Shown: positions 24,362-32,480, numbered from the stretch's first letter. The stretch is 64,000 nt of DNA from Phycisphaeraceae bacterium (GCA_020639135.1 JACKHE010000001.1:1-64000); one strand, 5' to 3'. Notes: a model not told the origin generated them from the letters alone. Made by a program: numbers and translations.

Positions 24362-26401
24362 ATGCTCGATTCGCTCACATCACTGGGTCAGCTCCTGCTC
24401 GTGATCGTCGGCTTCGGCTCGGTGATCTTCATCCACGAGCTGGGCCACTTCCTCGCCGCCAAGTGGGCCGGCATCCGCGTCCACGAGTTCGCCATCGGCT
24501 TCGGCAAGCCCATCTGCTCCTGGCGCCAGGGCGTCGGCTTCCGCATGGGCTCGACCAGGCCCGGCGTCAACCCCGCCGCCCCGATCCCCGCGGGCGAGGG
24601 CGAGACGGAGTACCGGCTGAACTGGCTCCCCTTCGGCGGCTACGTGAAGATGCTGGGCCAGGACGACCTGCACCCGACCGAGTCCGCCGACCCGCGCAGC
24701 TACACCCAGAAGCCCGTCTGGAAGCGGATGGTCGTCGTCTCCGCGGGCGTCGTGATGAACCTCATCCTCGCTGCGGTGCTCTTCCTCATCGTCTTCATGG
24801 TGGGTATGCCCGCGCCGAGCCCGACGATTGGGCAGGTCGCCGAGGGATCCCCCGCCGCCCAGGCGACGCCTGTCAGCGACCCTGGCGTTGAACCGGGGCT
24901 GCGCACGGGCGATGTCGTGTTGGAGATCAGCGGACGCCGCGCGATGTCCTTCGCCGACCTCTCCCTCGCCGCCGCGATGGCCGAGCGCGGCCAGAAGATC
25001 CCGGTGACGGTCCAGCGCGCGGGTCACGACGCGCCGATCGAGTTCACGATGGTCCCCACGCAGAGCAAGGAAACGCACCTGCTCGAGCTGGGCGTCGGCT
25101 CGGCGCTGAGCACGTCGCTCGTCCCGGCGCCGAAGGACAACCCGCTGGGGCTCGCCCTCTACACACTCCACCGCCAGCGCGCGGGGATCGAAAAACTCCC
25201 GGACGGATCGAGGCTCACCAGTGTCAACGGCGCTCCGGTCACGCTCGCCGATCAGCTCATCGAGAAGATCGATCAGGGCCACGGCGAGCCGGTCAGGGCC
25301 GTGTTCACCGCGCCTGACGGCGGCGTGACCAACGTCGTCATCACGCCCGAGCCCACGCTCGACACCGGGACCTACAAGGACGCGAAGAACGACAAGCGGA
25401 AGTTCCATCACCTGCTGGGGCTGCGCCCGGCCGCGGTGGTCGGCGCCTGCTCCGAGCACGCGCTGGCGCAGGGCCTCCGCCCCGGCGATGTCATCGCGCG
25501 CATCGACGACCGCGTCTGGCCCAGCATCGACCGTTTCATTGAGACCGTCAGCGCCAAGCCCGGCGACAAGGTGGAAATCCGCGTCCTCCGCGACGGCGCG
25601 TACACCGAGCTGACGGCGAAGATCGACCGGCAGGGGCGCATCGGGATGTTCTTCGACGAGACCCCCTCGGCGATGCCCCCCATCGTCGTTCGCATGCCCT
25701 CGAACACCGAGTCCGAACACGCCGAGGCCCCCGACCTGGCGCCGGGCTCGCGGATTCTCAGCGTCAACAACAATCCGGTCGCCAGCTTCGCCGACGTGGA
25801 GCGCGCCCTGCTCGCCGCGCCGGCCGGCCCCGTCGAGCTGGTCGTCCGCCTGCCGATCGGCCCCGACCCGGCGCAGGCGCCGACGCAGACAGTCGCGTGG
25901 GACCTGTCCAGCCAGGACCGCGAGCACCTCGCGTCTCTGGGATGGTCGAGCCCAATCGACTCCTTTCTCTTCGAGTACGACCAGACGCTGCTCAAGGCGG
26001 ACGGCCCGGTCGATGCGCTCGTGATGGGCGTCTCCGAGACTCGCCGCTACGTCATCATGACGTACCTGACATTCGTCCGGCTCGCGCAGGGCACCGTCAA
26101 GGTCGAGCACATCAAGGGGCCCGTCGGCATCGCGCACTTCGGGACCAAGGTCGTCGAGCAGGGCTTCCTCAACCTGCTCTTCTTCCTGGGGGTCATCAGC
26201 GCGAACCTCGCGGTGATCAACTTCCTGCCGCTGCCGATCGTTGACGGCGGGCTCTTCGTCTTCCTGCTCGTTGAGTCCGTCACACGCAGGCCGGTGTCCG
26301 TCGCGATCCAGTCCGCCGCGACGCTCGCCGGCGTCGTCCTCATCGGCGCCGTCTTCCTCTTCGTGACGTTCAACGACATCCGGACGCTCTTCGGCTCGTG
26401 A
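24362..26401 (+). CDS. rseP: RseP-type site-2 zinc metalloprotease with expanded PDZ region
   Basis: The protein has 679 residues, far longer than E. coli RseP (450). The first helix carries the zinc motif HELGH at residues 25-29, and the C-terminal membrane part has NFLPLPIVDGG, the second metal-ligand motif. Between them lie several PDZ-like units: GLRTGDVVLEISG (about 180-190), RLTSVNGAPVTLADQLI (280-295), GLRPGDVIARIDDRVW (370-390) and GSRILSVNNNPVASFADV (460-480). The protease should cut membrane proteins such as anti-sigma factors within the membrane; its substrates here are unknown. It lies downstream of dxr, and its GTGA stop overlap with the next gene implies coupling. Confidence 0.9.
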   Translation: MLDSLTSLGQLLLVIVGFGSVIFIHELGHFLAAKWAGIRVHEFAIGFGKPICSWRQGVGFRMGSTRPGVNPAAPIPAGEGETEYRLNWLPFGGYVKMLGQDDLHPTESADPRSYTQKPVWKRMVVVSAGVVMNLILAAVLFLIVFMVGMPAPSPTIGQVAEGSPAAQATPVSDPGVEPGLRTGDVVLEISGRRAMSFADLSLAAAMAERGQKIPVTVQRAGHDAPIEFTMVPTQSKETHLLELGVGSALSTSLVPAPKDNPLGLALYTLHRQRAGIEKLPDGSRLTSVNGAPVTLADQLIEKIDQGHGEPVRAVFTAPDGGVTNVVITPEPTLDTGTYKDAKNDKRKFHHLLGLRPAAVVGACSEHALAQGLRPGDVIARIDDRVWPSIDRFIETVSAKPGDKVEIRVLRDGAYTELTAKIDRQGRIGMFFDETPSAMPPIVVRMPSNTESEHAEAPDLAPGSRILSVNNNPVASFADVERALLAAPAGPVELVVRLPIGPDPAQAPTQTVAWDLSSQDREHLASLGWSSPIDSFLFEYDQTLLKADGPVDALVMGVSETRRYVIMTYLTFVRLAQGTVKVEHIKGPVGIAHFGTKVVEQGFLNLLFFLGVISANLAVINFLPLPIVDGGLFVFLLVESVTRRPVSVAIQSAATLAGVVLIGAVFLFVTFNDIRTLFGS

Positions 26402-27366
26402 GCGGGCTGCTCCTGCTGCTGACGCTGGGGCTGCTGGGATTCGTCGCGCTGCTGTCGTGGTGGACGGCGCACCGACTCCGCCGCCCGCCGCGGCGCACCG
26501 TCGCGTACGCCATCGCACGGGGCGTCCCCGCCAACCCGGGTGAGATGCCCGAGCCCATCGGCTACGAGGACACAACGATCGCGCTGCGCGGCGACAACGG
26601 GCGGACGTTCGAGGCGCCGGTGTGGCTGATCGAGGGCGACGACCCCGAGGGCCCGATCCTCATTGCGACGCCGGGCTGGGGCGATTCGAGGATCGGCCTG
26701 CTCCCGAAACTCCGCACGCTGACGCCCGTGTGCTCGCGCATCATCGCCTGGGACCCGCCGGGGCTGGGCGAGGGCGCGGGCCGGTGTGCTCTGGGCGCTC
26801 ATGAGCCGGGGCTGCTGCTGGAGCTGGCGCGCCGCGTGCGCACGGATACGGACCCGAGACGCGGGATCGCGCTCTACGGCTGGTCGATGGGCGCCGGGAT
26901 CTCGATCGCCGCCGCGGCGTCTGCGACGACGGAGGACCGCATCGACGCCGTCATCGCCGAGAGCCCCTACCGCAGGCCCTGGACGCCCGCGCACAGCGTG
27001 CTCCGCCAGGCGGGCTACCCCTACCGCGTCAATGCGCCGATCGCCTTTGCCGCGCTGGGGTGGCGCCTGGGCATGGGCGCGCGCTGGGGCGCCTTCGACC
27101 GCGCGCCGCTAGCTCGGCGGCTGCGCTGCCCGCTGCTGGTCATCCACGGCTCCGACGACGACGTCTGCCCGGTCAGCGATGCGCGGGACATCGACCGCGC
27201 CGCGAGCCGGTCCATGCTTGTCATCGTTGACGGCGCCGGTCACAACAACCTCTGGACGGACGAGCGGTTCAAGCCCCAGTCCGCCAGCGCGGTGCGGGAT
27301 TTCCTGCTGGCGCTGAGAGCTCCGACAGGGCCGTCACCGGCGCCCGCTGCGAACACTCACGGGTAA
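26398..27366 (+). CDS. Membrane-anchored alpha/beta hydrolase
   Basis: The protein has 322 residues, starting at a GTG that overlaps the rseP stop (GTGA). One N-terminal transmembrane helix (about 2-20) precedes an alpha/beta-hydrolase fold. The catalytic triad is visible: nucleophile Ser163 in GWSMGAG, an acid among Asp253-Asp255 in HGSDDDVCP, and His282 in GAGHNNL. The oxyanion-side segment ATPGWGDSRIG is also present. It resembles the broad serine hydrolase/esterase group (BAAT/prolyl-oligopeptidase-like); the substrate cannot be predicted. Its end overlaps the convergent dehydrogenase gene by 10 bp. Confidence 0.85.
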   Translation: MSGLLLLLTLGLLGFVALLSWWTAHRLRRPPRRTVAYAIARGVPANPGEMPEPIGYEDTTIALRGDNGRTFEAPVWLIEGDDPEGPILIATPGWGDSRIGLLPKLRTLTPVCSRIIAWDPPGLGEGAGRCALGAHEPGLLLELARRVRTDTDPRRGIALYGWSMGAGISIAAAASATTEDRIDAVIAESPYRRPWTPAHSVLRQAGYPYRVNAPIAFAALGWRLGMGARWGAFDRAPLARRLRCPLLVIHGSDDDVCPVSDARDIDRAASRSMLVIVDGAGHNNLWTDERFKPQSASAVRDFLLALRAPTGPSPAPAANTHG

Positions 27367-28184
27367 TCCTGCCGCGTGGGGCGGATCACGATGTCGCACG
27401 CGTGCACGCCGGCCGGTTGCGAGACAACAAACGAGACGAGCCTCGCGATGTCCTCCGGCGTCAGCAGCGGCGCGAACTTCTGCTTGAAGCCCTCGACGAG
27501 CTCGTCCGTGTAGCCGGCGACCTCCTGGAACTCGCTGAGGACGATGCCCGGCGCGATGAGCGTCACGCGCACGCCCTTCGGCCCCAGCTCGCGGCGCGTC
27601 GCCTCGGCGAGCGCGCCGGCGGCGAACTTCGACGAGCCGTAGAGCGAACTGAAGGGCGAGATGTGCTTGCCCACGTTGGAACCGATCACGACGATGTCCC
27701 GCGGCTTCGCGACGGGGTCGGATTCGGCGCACTGCGGCGCCAGCCGCTGCCCCGCCGAGCGGAGCATCCGGGCGGCGCCCATGACGTTGATCTCGTACAT
27801 CGCCTCCCACTGCGCCATGTCGGAGGTCAGCACGCTGCCGCCAAGACCCCGCCCGGCGTTGACGATGACGAGGTCCGCCTCGGCGCCAAACGCTGAGACC
27901 GCGCCGTCAAGCATCGCATCGATGATGGGCTGATCCGCCGCGTCACCCGCGACGGCGAAGGCTCTGCCACCCTCTCCCTCTGGGAGAGGGCCGGGGAGAG
28001 GGGCCGACCGGCCCTGTGCATTGATCTCTTCAACCAGCGCCTGAAGCCGATCCGCTCTGCGACCATTGACGACCACCGCCGCGCCCTGCGCCGCCAGCGA
28101 CAGTGCGACCGCGCGGCCGATCCCGGCGGTGGCGCCGGTGACGACGGCGATCCGTCCCTTCGACTGCTTGCCGTTTTCCTGCAT
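27357..28184 (-). CDS. Short-chain dehydrogenase/reductase with in-frame palindrome insert
   Basis: The protein has 275 residues (family about 250). The classical SDR features are intact: TGATAGIG cofactor loop at 16-23, NAG at 109-111, catalytic Ser region VIGSNVG and Tyr182-x3-Lys186 (YGSSK). Asn40-Gly-Arg-Arg after the second strand suggests NADP(H) preference. Residues about 60-73 (SAPLPGPLPEGEGG) are encoded by an arm of the palindromic repeat family and lie where SDRs have a short surface turn between helix C and strand 4, so the fold is probably kept. The substrate is unknown. A TACAGT box lies six bases before the ATG. Confidence 0.9.
   Translation of the reverse strand: MQENGKQSKGRIAVVTGATAGIGRAVALSLAAQGAAVVVNGRRADRLQALVEEINAQGRSAPLPGPLPEGEGGRAFAVAGDAADQPIIDAMLDGAVSAFGAEADLVIVNAGRGLGGSVLTSDMAQWEAMYEINVMGAARMLRSAGQRLAPQCAESDPVAKPRDIVVIGSNVGKHISPFSSLYGSSKFAAGALAEATRRELGPKGVRVTLIAPGIVLSEFQEVAGYTDELVEGFKQKFAPLLTPEDIARLVSFVVSQPAGVHACDIVIRPTRQDYP
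27970..28003 (+). repeat. Single arm of the palindromic element inside the SDR gene
   Basis: CCCTCTCCC, TCTGGGAGAGGG and CCGGGGAGAGGGG follow each other exactly as in the arm of the 11175 copy. It adds codons without shifting the frame on the minus strand. No second arm lies nearby. Confidence 0.85.
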
Positions 28185-28190
28185 GCGCGC

Positions 28191-28196
28191 ACTGTA
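28191..28196 (-). promoter_or_regulatory. Candidate -10 box (TACAGT) before the SDR gene
   Basis: Reading on the minus strand, TACAGT ends six bases before the ATG at 28184; the spacer GCGCGC holds no Shine-Dalgarno sequence. Confidence 0.4.
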
Positions 28197-28242
28197 GCGG
28201 GGCGGTCATCGCTCCGCTGCGAGCACTCCGCCTCGGGCCGGA

Positions 28243-28863
28243 TCAGTACCTGCGGAGCACGCCCTGGACGACGCCCTGGATCTGGCAGTCCTTGACGATG
28301 ATCGGCTCGAAGTCCGGGTTGGCGGGCTGGAGCCGGATGTGGTCGGACTCCTTGTAGAGCGTCTTGAGGGTGGTCTGCCCGTCGGGGAGGAGCGCGACGA
28401 CCCGCTCGCCGTTGCGCGCCGACTCGCGGCGCTCGACGATGACGTAATCGCCGTCGAGGATGCCCTCGTCGCGCATCGAGTCGCCCTCGACACGGAGCGC
28501 GAACGTCGAGCCGACCTGCCCCACGCGCGGGCCCAGCAGGTCCATCACGTCCAGCTCGTCGTCGTCCTGGAGCTTCTCGATCGGGTAGCCCGCGGCGATC
28601 TTGCCGACGAGCGGATACCGCAGCGGGCGGTCCTCGTCGGGGACGGCGATGCCGTCAGCGATCGACAAAGAGCGAGCCTTGTTCGGCTCCCTCACCAGCG
28701 CGCCCTTTTTGATCAGCGCCTCGACGTGCTCGAACACGGTGACCTTGCTGACGCCGAGGTCGTCCGCGATCTCCTGCATCGTCGGGGAAAAGCCGCGCCG
28801 AACCCGGCTGTCCCGGATGAGCTGCAGGATCTTGAGCTGCTTGGGGGTGAGATTCATGTTCAT
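28243..28863 (-). CDS. lexA: LexA repressor
   Basis: The protein has 206 residues, the typical LexA length. LexA represses SOS genes and cleaves itself when RecA filaments form. Residues 1-66 form the winged-helix DNA-binding domain (LTPKQLKILQLIRD at the start, SPTMQEIADDLGVSKVTVFEHV recognition region). The autocleavage site Ala91-Gly92, catalytic Ser129 (EGDSM) and Lys167 (TTLKTLYKE) are all present. The recognition helix differs from that of E. coli (VFEHVEAL in place of the SPNAAEEHLKAL part), so a different operator is expected. An AGG-rich ribosome site (CTGGAGGCG) lies about 8 nt upstream of the ATG. Confidence 0.97.
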   Translation of the reverse strand: MNMNLTPKQLKILQLIRDSRVRRGFSPTMQEIADDLGVSKVTVFEHVEALIKKGALVREPNKARSLSIADGIAVPDEDRPLRYPLVGKIAAGYPIEKLQDDDELDVMDLLGPRVGQVGSTFALRVEGDSMRDEGILDGDYVIVERRESARNGERVVALLPDGQTTLKTLYKESDHIRLQPANPDFEPIIVKDCQIQGVVQGVLRRY

Positions 28864-29608
28864 CGGTGGGTCGCCTCCAGATCTCGATGGGTTTCCTCGC
28901 GAGGGGCGAAGCGGTCGTGCGTGCGGAGCCTGATGAAACCAGAGCCGGTGCGGACAGCCTGCCGGACGCGGCGCCCAACCTGCCGGCGCCGGTGGCGACG
29001 CGCGGCTCGATCGAGACGGCCAGCCGCCCGATCAACGCCGAGATCTCGTGCAGCCGGCGCTCGGCTGTCGCGAGCAGGCCGATCCTCGTCGCCGTGGACG
29101 AGAACTCCGTCCGGTCGGTCCTGCCCGCCTCGACGCCGAGGGCGCTCGCCGCCGCGCCGCGCAGAAACCGATCGACGATCCCGGGCCTCATTCGGACACG
29201 GTCGGACCCCGCCAGCGCCTGACGCGATTGCTCGCGCCGACGTCGCCTATGATCCGCGGCCCCCTCGTCCTGAGGGACAGCCTCGACCGCGCCGAAGCCT
29301 GACTGCAGGGTCGATCGAACCAGCCGACCGGCCTGAGCCCGGTACTCCGCACGAAAATCTCCGCCAGGTCCGAAGCGCAACACGGGGGCAGAATCGACGA
29401 GTGGCATCAAGCCGCTCCTTCGCACCGTCGGATCCCGACCCTCCGCAGGGACGCTCCTCGCCCGGCGAATGACCAGCACCCGGTCCCAGTCCTTGATCGT
29501 TGGCCCCCTCGACGCCGTCCCCAGCCTGAGTGCAGGCCGAAAACCGCTCGAATCCGGGCTGGTGGCGGCAAACTCCGCTGTCACCACAACCCGCTGGGGC
29601 TGATTCAT
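28655..29608 (-). CDS. Doubtful hypothetical frame overlapping the start of lexA
   Basis: An open frame of 317 codons starts at ATG 29608 with GGAG four bases upstream and ends inside lexA in another frame. The first ~248 codons (to about 28864) favour G/C at third positions over second positions, as real genes here do, but third-position A/T is higher than in neighbours. The rest is simply the shadow of lexA. No domain is recognised; a segment near residue 195 (LATAERRLHEISALIGRL) looks helical. It may be a decayed or frameshifted gene, or chance. If it is not coding, 28864-29792 (929 bp) is a gene-free, somewhat more AT-rich gap between lexA and dprA, with its least GC-rich part at 29690-29780. 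Confidence 0.3.
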   Translation of the reverse strand: MNQPQRVVVTAEFAATSPDSSGFRPALRLGTASRGPTIKDWDRVLVIRRARSVPAEGRDPTVRRSGLMPLVDSAPVLRFGPGGDFRAEYRAQAGRLVRSTLQSGFGAVEAVPQDEGAADHRRRRREQSRQALAGSDRVRMRPGIVDRFLRGAAASALGVEAGRTDRTEFSSTATRIGLLATAERRLHEISALIGRLAVSIEPRVATGAGRLGAASGRLSAPALVSSGSARTTASPLARKPIEIWRRPTDEHESHPQAAQDPAAHPGQPGSARLFPDDAGDRGRPRRQQGHRVRARRGADQKGRAGEGAEQGSLFVDR

Positions 29609-29792
29609 GCCGCTCCACGACATGCTGGGTCACCGATGACCCACACCAACGATCGACCGAGACTCCGCTCGTCCTTGACTATCGGCCGTCGTGGCCTGTT
29701 CGGGTTACGATACCCAACCAAAGACCGGAAAGCAAGCCGACCCACCAATATTTTTCCGAACATCGGAGAATGAAAACCCGGATTCGTGTCGG

Positions 29793-30953
29793 TCAGCCGA
29801 TTTTCGACTCAAACCTGTCCCCACACCGCACCACGATCCGCCGGAGCTCCAGCATCGTCGTCTCCGACCGCACCACCCCCGCGTCGAGCCCGGTCCGGCG
29901 GACGATCTCGTCGAAAGACCCCGGAGAGTCCAGGCATTCGACGATCCGCCGCTGCGGGTCGCTCAGGGACGCCATGTCGAACAGGAGCGCCGGGGGCTGA
30001 TTGGTAGCCGGCTCGCCGGTCTCGTTGTGCCGACGCCGCGCGGGGGCCTCGAGCATGTCGAGGATGTCCCCGGGCTCGACGACCAGGTGCGCGCCCCCCT
30101 GCATGACCAGATCAAGACAGCCGCGTGAGGTCGGGGAGTCCACGCGTCCGGGAAGGGCGAAGACCTCGCGGCCGTGGTCCTCGGCGGCGAGGCGCGCGGT
30201 GATCAGCGCGCCGCTGCGCCGGGGCGCCTCGATCACGAGCGTGCCGAGGCTGAGCCCCGAGATGATCCGGTTGCGCGCCGGGAAGTTGTCGGCGTGAGGC
30301 ACCGTGCGCATGGGGAGTTCGGTGACCACCGCACCGCCGCTCATGGCGATCGCGTCGAAGAGCTCGCGGTTTTCGGGGGGGTAGCACTGGGCAAGCCCGC
30401 AGCCCAGGACGGCGACGGTCTGCCCGCGCGCGCGCAGCGCGGCGCGATGGGCCGCGGTGTCCACGCCGCGAGCGCCGCCCGAGACGACGCACAGCCCGGC
30501 GCGCGCCAACTCCGCGGCGAAGCGCTCCGCCTGCTCGATGCCGTAGTGCGTCGCGGAGCGCGACCCGACGATCCCGACGGGGCAGACGCCGGTCAGCGCC
30601 GCGGGGTCGCCCCGGACATACAGCACCGGCGGCGGATCCTGGATCTGTTTGAGCAGCTCGGGATAACCGTCATCGACGAGCGTGACGATCCGGGCGCCGG
30701 CGGCCTCGATCTCGTCGAACTCCTCGCGGAGCTGCGCCTCGAGCGCCGGGCGGGCGTCGATGATCGCGCCGGCGGTCCGGGCGCCGACGCCGCGGATGGC
30801 GGTCAGCTCGCGCCGGCTGGCCTCGAGGACGGCGCGGGGGGAGCCAAGTGTGTCGATCGCCCGGCGCGTGAGGATGGGCCCCAGCCCTGGCAGGAGGGTG
30901 ATCCGGAGCAGGTCGGCCTGGGCTTCGGTGATGGGCAGCGGGTCGGGGGGCAT
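29793..30953 (-). CDS. dprA: DNA-processing protein DprA
   Basis: The protein has 386 residues. DprA protects incoming single-stranded DNA and loads RecA during natural transformation. An N-terminal helix-hairpin-helix/SAM-like region (residues ~10-60, LLPGLGPILTRRAI and IRGVGARTAGAI) is followed by the Rossmann-type DprA domain with VGIVGSRSATHYG, VSGGARGVDTAAHRAAL, TVAVLGCGLAQCYPPEN and SGLSLGTLVIEAPRRSGALITARLA. The C-terminal 60 residues form a winged-helix DprA-DNA-binding-like domain (DPQRRIVECLDS). The ATG at 30953 fits the family N-terminus; a longer frame upstream runs antisense over the DUF4258 gene. Confidence 0.95.
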   Translation of the reverse strand: MPPDPLPITEAQADLLRITLLPGLGPILTRRAIDTLGSPRAVLEASRRELTAIRGVGARTAGAIIDARPALEAQLREEFDEIEAAGARIVTLVDDGYPELLKQIQDPPPVLYVRGDPAALTGVCPVGIVGSRSATHYGIEQAERFAAELARAGLCVVSGGARGVDTAAHRAALRARGQTVAVLGCGLAQCYPPENRELFDAIAMSGGAVVTELPMRTVPHADNFPARNRIISGLSLGTLVIEAPRRSGALITARLAAEDHGREVFALPGRVDSPTSRGCLDLVMQGGAHLVVEPGDILDMLEAPARRRHNETGEPATNQPPALLFDMASLSDPQRRIVECLDSPGSFDEIVRRTGLDAGVVRSETTMLELRRIVVRCGDRFESKIG

Positions 30954-30962
30954 CGGGAGGTC

Positions 30963-30968
30963 ACGATA
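30963..30968 (-). promoter_or_regulatory. Candidate -10 box (TATCGT) before dprA
   Basis: On the minus strand TATCGT ends nine bases before the ATG. The spacer GACCTCCCG is pyrimidine-rich and cannot serve as a Shine-Dalgarno sequence. Confidence 0.35.
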
Positions 30969-31036
30969 CCGAACGAAACCCTTGCAGGCGAGACGTTTCT
31001 GCAATATGCTGCGTCCCGGGAGAATGAGTTCATCAT

Positions 31037-31055
31037 CATCATTGCCGCAATGATG
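31037..31055. promoter_or_regulatory. 19-bp palindrome between dprA and the DUF4258 gene
   Basis: CATCATTG, three centre bases, then CAATGATG form a perfect 8-3-8 inverted repeat. It lies 53 bp before the DUF4258 start and 83 bp before that of dprA. It is A/T-richer than its surroundings and looks like a repressor operator. Toxin-antitoxin operons are often autoregulated through such sites. Confidence 0.45.
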
Positions 31056-31076
31056 TGCTGCTGAAACACTTAGAGC

Positions 31077-31105
31077 TTGGGTCGTGATCGCGGGATCGGT
31101 ACAAT
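31077..31105 (+). promoter_or_regulatory. Candidate promoter of the DUF4258/DUF2283 pair
   Basis: TTGGGT and TACAAT are separated by 17 bp. The -10 box ends three bases before the ATG at 31109, so the message would be leaderless or start just inside the gene. The palindrome at 31037-31055 lies upstream of the -35 box. Confidence 0.4.
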
Positions 31106-31108
31106 CCA

Positions 31109-31351
31109 ATGACGCCAAGACGTGCGGACAAGCCGATCTGGTTCCAGGATCACGCGATTTCGCGGATGAGGCAGCGCGGAATCGCGCGTGACAAAGTGAT
31201 CGAGGCGGTGCGGAAGCCAGACCGCGAGTTGTCGGCTTCCCGCCAGGATTCCACCCGATTCGAGAAGCGACAATCCAGCAGGTCATGGCTTGTCGTGATC
31301 GTGAAAGAAGATGCGGATGCAATTTGGATCATCACGGCGTTTCGCCGTTGA
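31109..31351 (+). CDS. DUF4258 domain protein, possible toxin
   Basis: This 80-residue basic protein has the DUF4258 pattern: early HAISRMRQRGI (conserved His and MxxR), then a beta strand pair with STRFEKR, and WLVVIVKEDADAIWIITAF near the end. DUF4258 proteins resemble RelE/BrnT-type small RNases and often sit next to a DUF2283 gene, as here. Function as a toxin is inferred from the pairing and fold only. The DUF2283 gene begins 13 bp downstream, and the two are almost certainly co-transcribed. The base composition is more AT-rich than neighbouring genes, hinting at transfer. Confidence 0.75.
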   Translation: MTPRRADKPIWFQDHAISRMRQRGIARDKVIEAVRKPDRELSASRQDSTRFEKRQSSRSWLVVIVKEDADAIWIITAFRR

Positions 31352-31364
31352 TCGGACCCAAACG

Positions 31365-31640
31365 ATGGACCAACCACTGCTCAGAATCGAAGTCTCGTTC
31401 AGTGAACACGACGACGGCACGCTCGAAGCGGCGTACATCCGGTTCAGCGACCAGACGGTTGCTGAGACCAGAGAGATCGCCCCGGACGCGGTGCTCGCCG
31501 ATTATGACGACAATGGTCATCTCATCGGCATCGAACTGCTGACGCCGATCCGTCTTGCTGATCTCGAACAGATCGCCGGTGAACGGTACCGTGGCCGGCT
31601 CAAGGACAAGGTGCCGCCGATCGTGCTCGCGGCCGCCTGA
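31365..31640 (+). CDS. DUF2283 domain protein, possible antitoxin partner
   Basis: This 91-residue acidic protein has the DUF2283 pattern: LRIEVSFSEHDDGTLEAAYIRF, then a variable turn, VLADYDDNGHLIGIELL and a short C-terminal helix. DUF2283 proteins are small beta-sheet proteins often found directly after DUF4258 genes. An antitoxin role is a common suggestion without firm proof. Its acidic character contrasts with the basic partner, as usual in toxin-antitoxin pairs. The stop codon directly abuts the stop of the convergent PhnP-like gene. Confidence 0.75.
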   Translation: MDQPLLRIEVSFSEHDDGTLEAAYIRFSDQTVAETREIAPDAVLADYDDNGHLIGIELLTPIRLADLEQIAGERYRGRLKDKVPPIVLAAA

Positions 31641-32468
31641 TCAGCCTCCCAGCGTCAACCCATCCCACGCCAGCCGCATTGTCTCGTCCGGCATCTTCGC
31701 GTCAACCTCGGCGTGTTTGATCTGGTGCGCCATGTGGACGAACCACGTCCGGGCCGCCCCGATCTCGCCGGCGACGTTGATCGCCTGATCGACGGTCAGG
31801 TGCGTCGGGTGGTGGCGGTGGCGCAGGCAGTCGAGGACGAGCGTCCCGAGGCCGCCGAGCGTCGGGTACGACTCTGGGGGGATGCTGCTGACGTCGGTGC
31901 AGTACGCCAGTGGGAGGAAGTCGGGGGCGGGCAGGCCCGAGCCCGGCGCCGGCTCGATGCGGTAGCCCAGGATCGGCAGGCGCCCGTGCAGGAGGCGGAT
32001 CGGCGTGAAGCGCAGGCCGAAGAGGTCGATGGGCTGCCCGGGCGCGATCTCGTGCGGGATGAGCGTCGCGACGAAGGACTTGTTGACGTTGGCGTGCGCC
32101 TCGAAGACGTGCTGGTACACGCGGCGCAGGGCCTCCATCGTGTGGGGCTCGGCGTACACGTCGATCGGCGCCTGCATGACGATGTTGAACCGGCGGACCT
32201 CGTCGAGGCCGAATACGTGATCGACGTGGTTGTGCGTGAAGAGCACGGCGTCGCAGCGGCGGAGGTTGTGCGTCAGCGCCTGCTGGCGCAGGTCCGGGGT
32301 CGCGTCGATGAGAACCGTTCGATCACACCCTGAAGCGTCCGTCCAGCACACCGCGGCGCCGGTGCGCAGGCGTGTGTCGCGCGGGTCGTCGGACGTGCAG
32401 GTCGGGCAGTCGCACGCGATGGCGGGGACGCCCGCGCTGGTGCCGGTGCCGAGGAAGAGGAAACGCAT
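31641..32468 (-). CDS. PhnP-like MBL-fold phosphodiesterase
   Basis: The protein has 275 residues of metallo-beta-lactamase fold. The metal motif HNHVDH lies at residues 79-84. Near the N-terminus C19-D-C21-P-T-C24 matches the extra zinc site of PhnP, the cyclic ribose phosphodiesterase of phosphonate metabolism, and LGTGTSAGVP starts the domain as in that family. A later HMAHQIKH segment supplies another metal His. No phosphonate C-P lyase genes are nearby, so the physiological substrate may be another cyclic phosphodiester. The start at 32468 is the family-like MRFLFLGTG; a longer frame would add 19 Pro-rich residues. Confidence 0.88.
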   Translation of the reverse strand: MRFLFLGTGTSAGVPAIACDCPTCTSDDPRDTRLRTGAAVCWTDASGCDRTVLIDATPDLRQQALTHNLRRCDAVLFTHNHVDHVFGLDEVRRFNIVMQAPIDVYAEPHTMEALRRVYQHVFEAHANVNKSFVATLIPHEIAPGQPIDLFGLRFTPIRLLHGRLPILGYRIEPAPGSGLPAPDFLPLAYCTDVSSIPPESYPTLGGLGTLVLDCLRHRHHPTHLTVDQAINVAGEIGAARTWFVHMAHQIKHAEVDAKMPDETMRLAWDGLTLGG

Positions 32469-32474
32469 GACGGG

Positions 32475-32480
32475 AGGGTA
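32475..32480 (-). promoter_or_regulatory. Candidate -10 box (TACCCT) before the PhnP-like gene
   Basis: On the minus strand TACCCT ends six bases before the ATG at 32468, and the spacer CCCGTC is not a ribosome-binding site. Confidence 0.38.
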
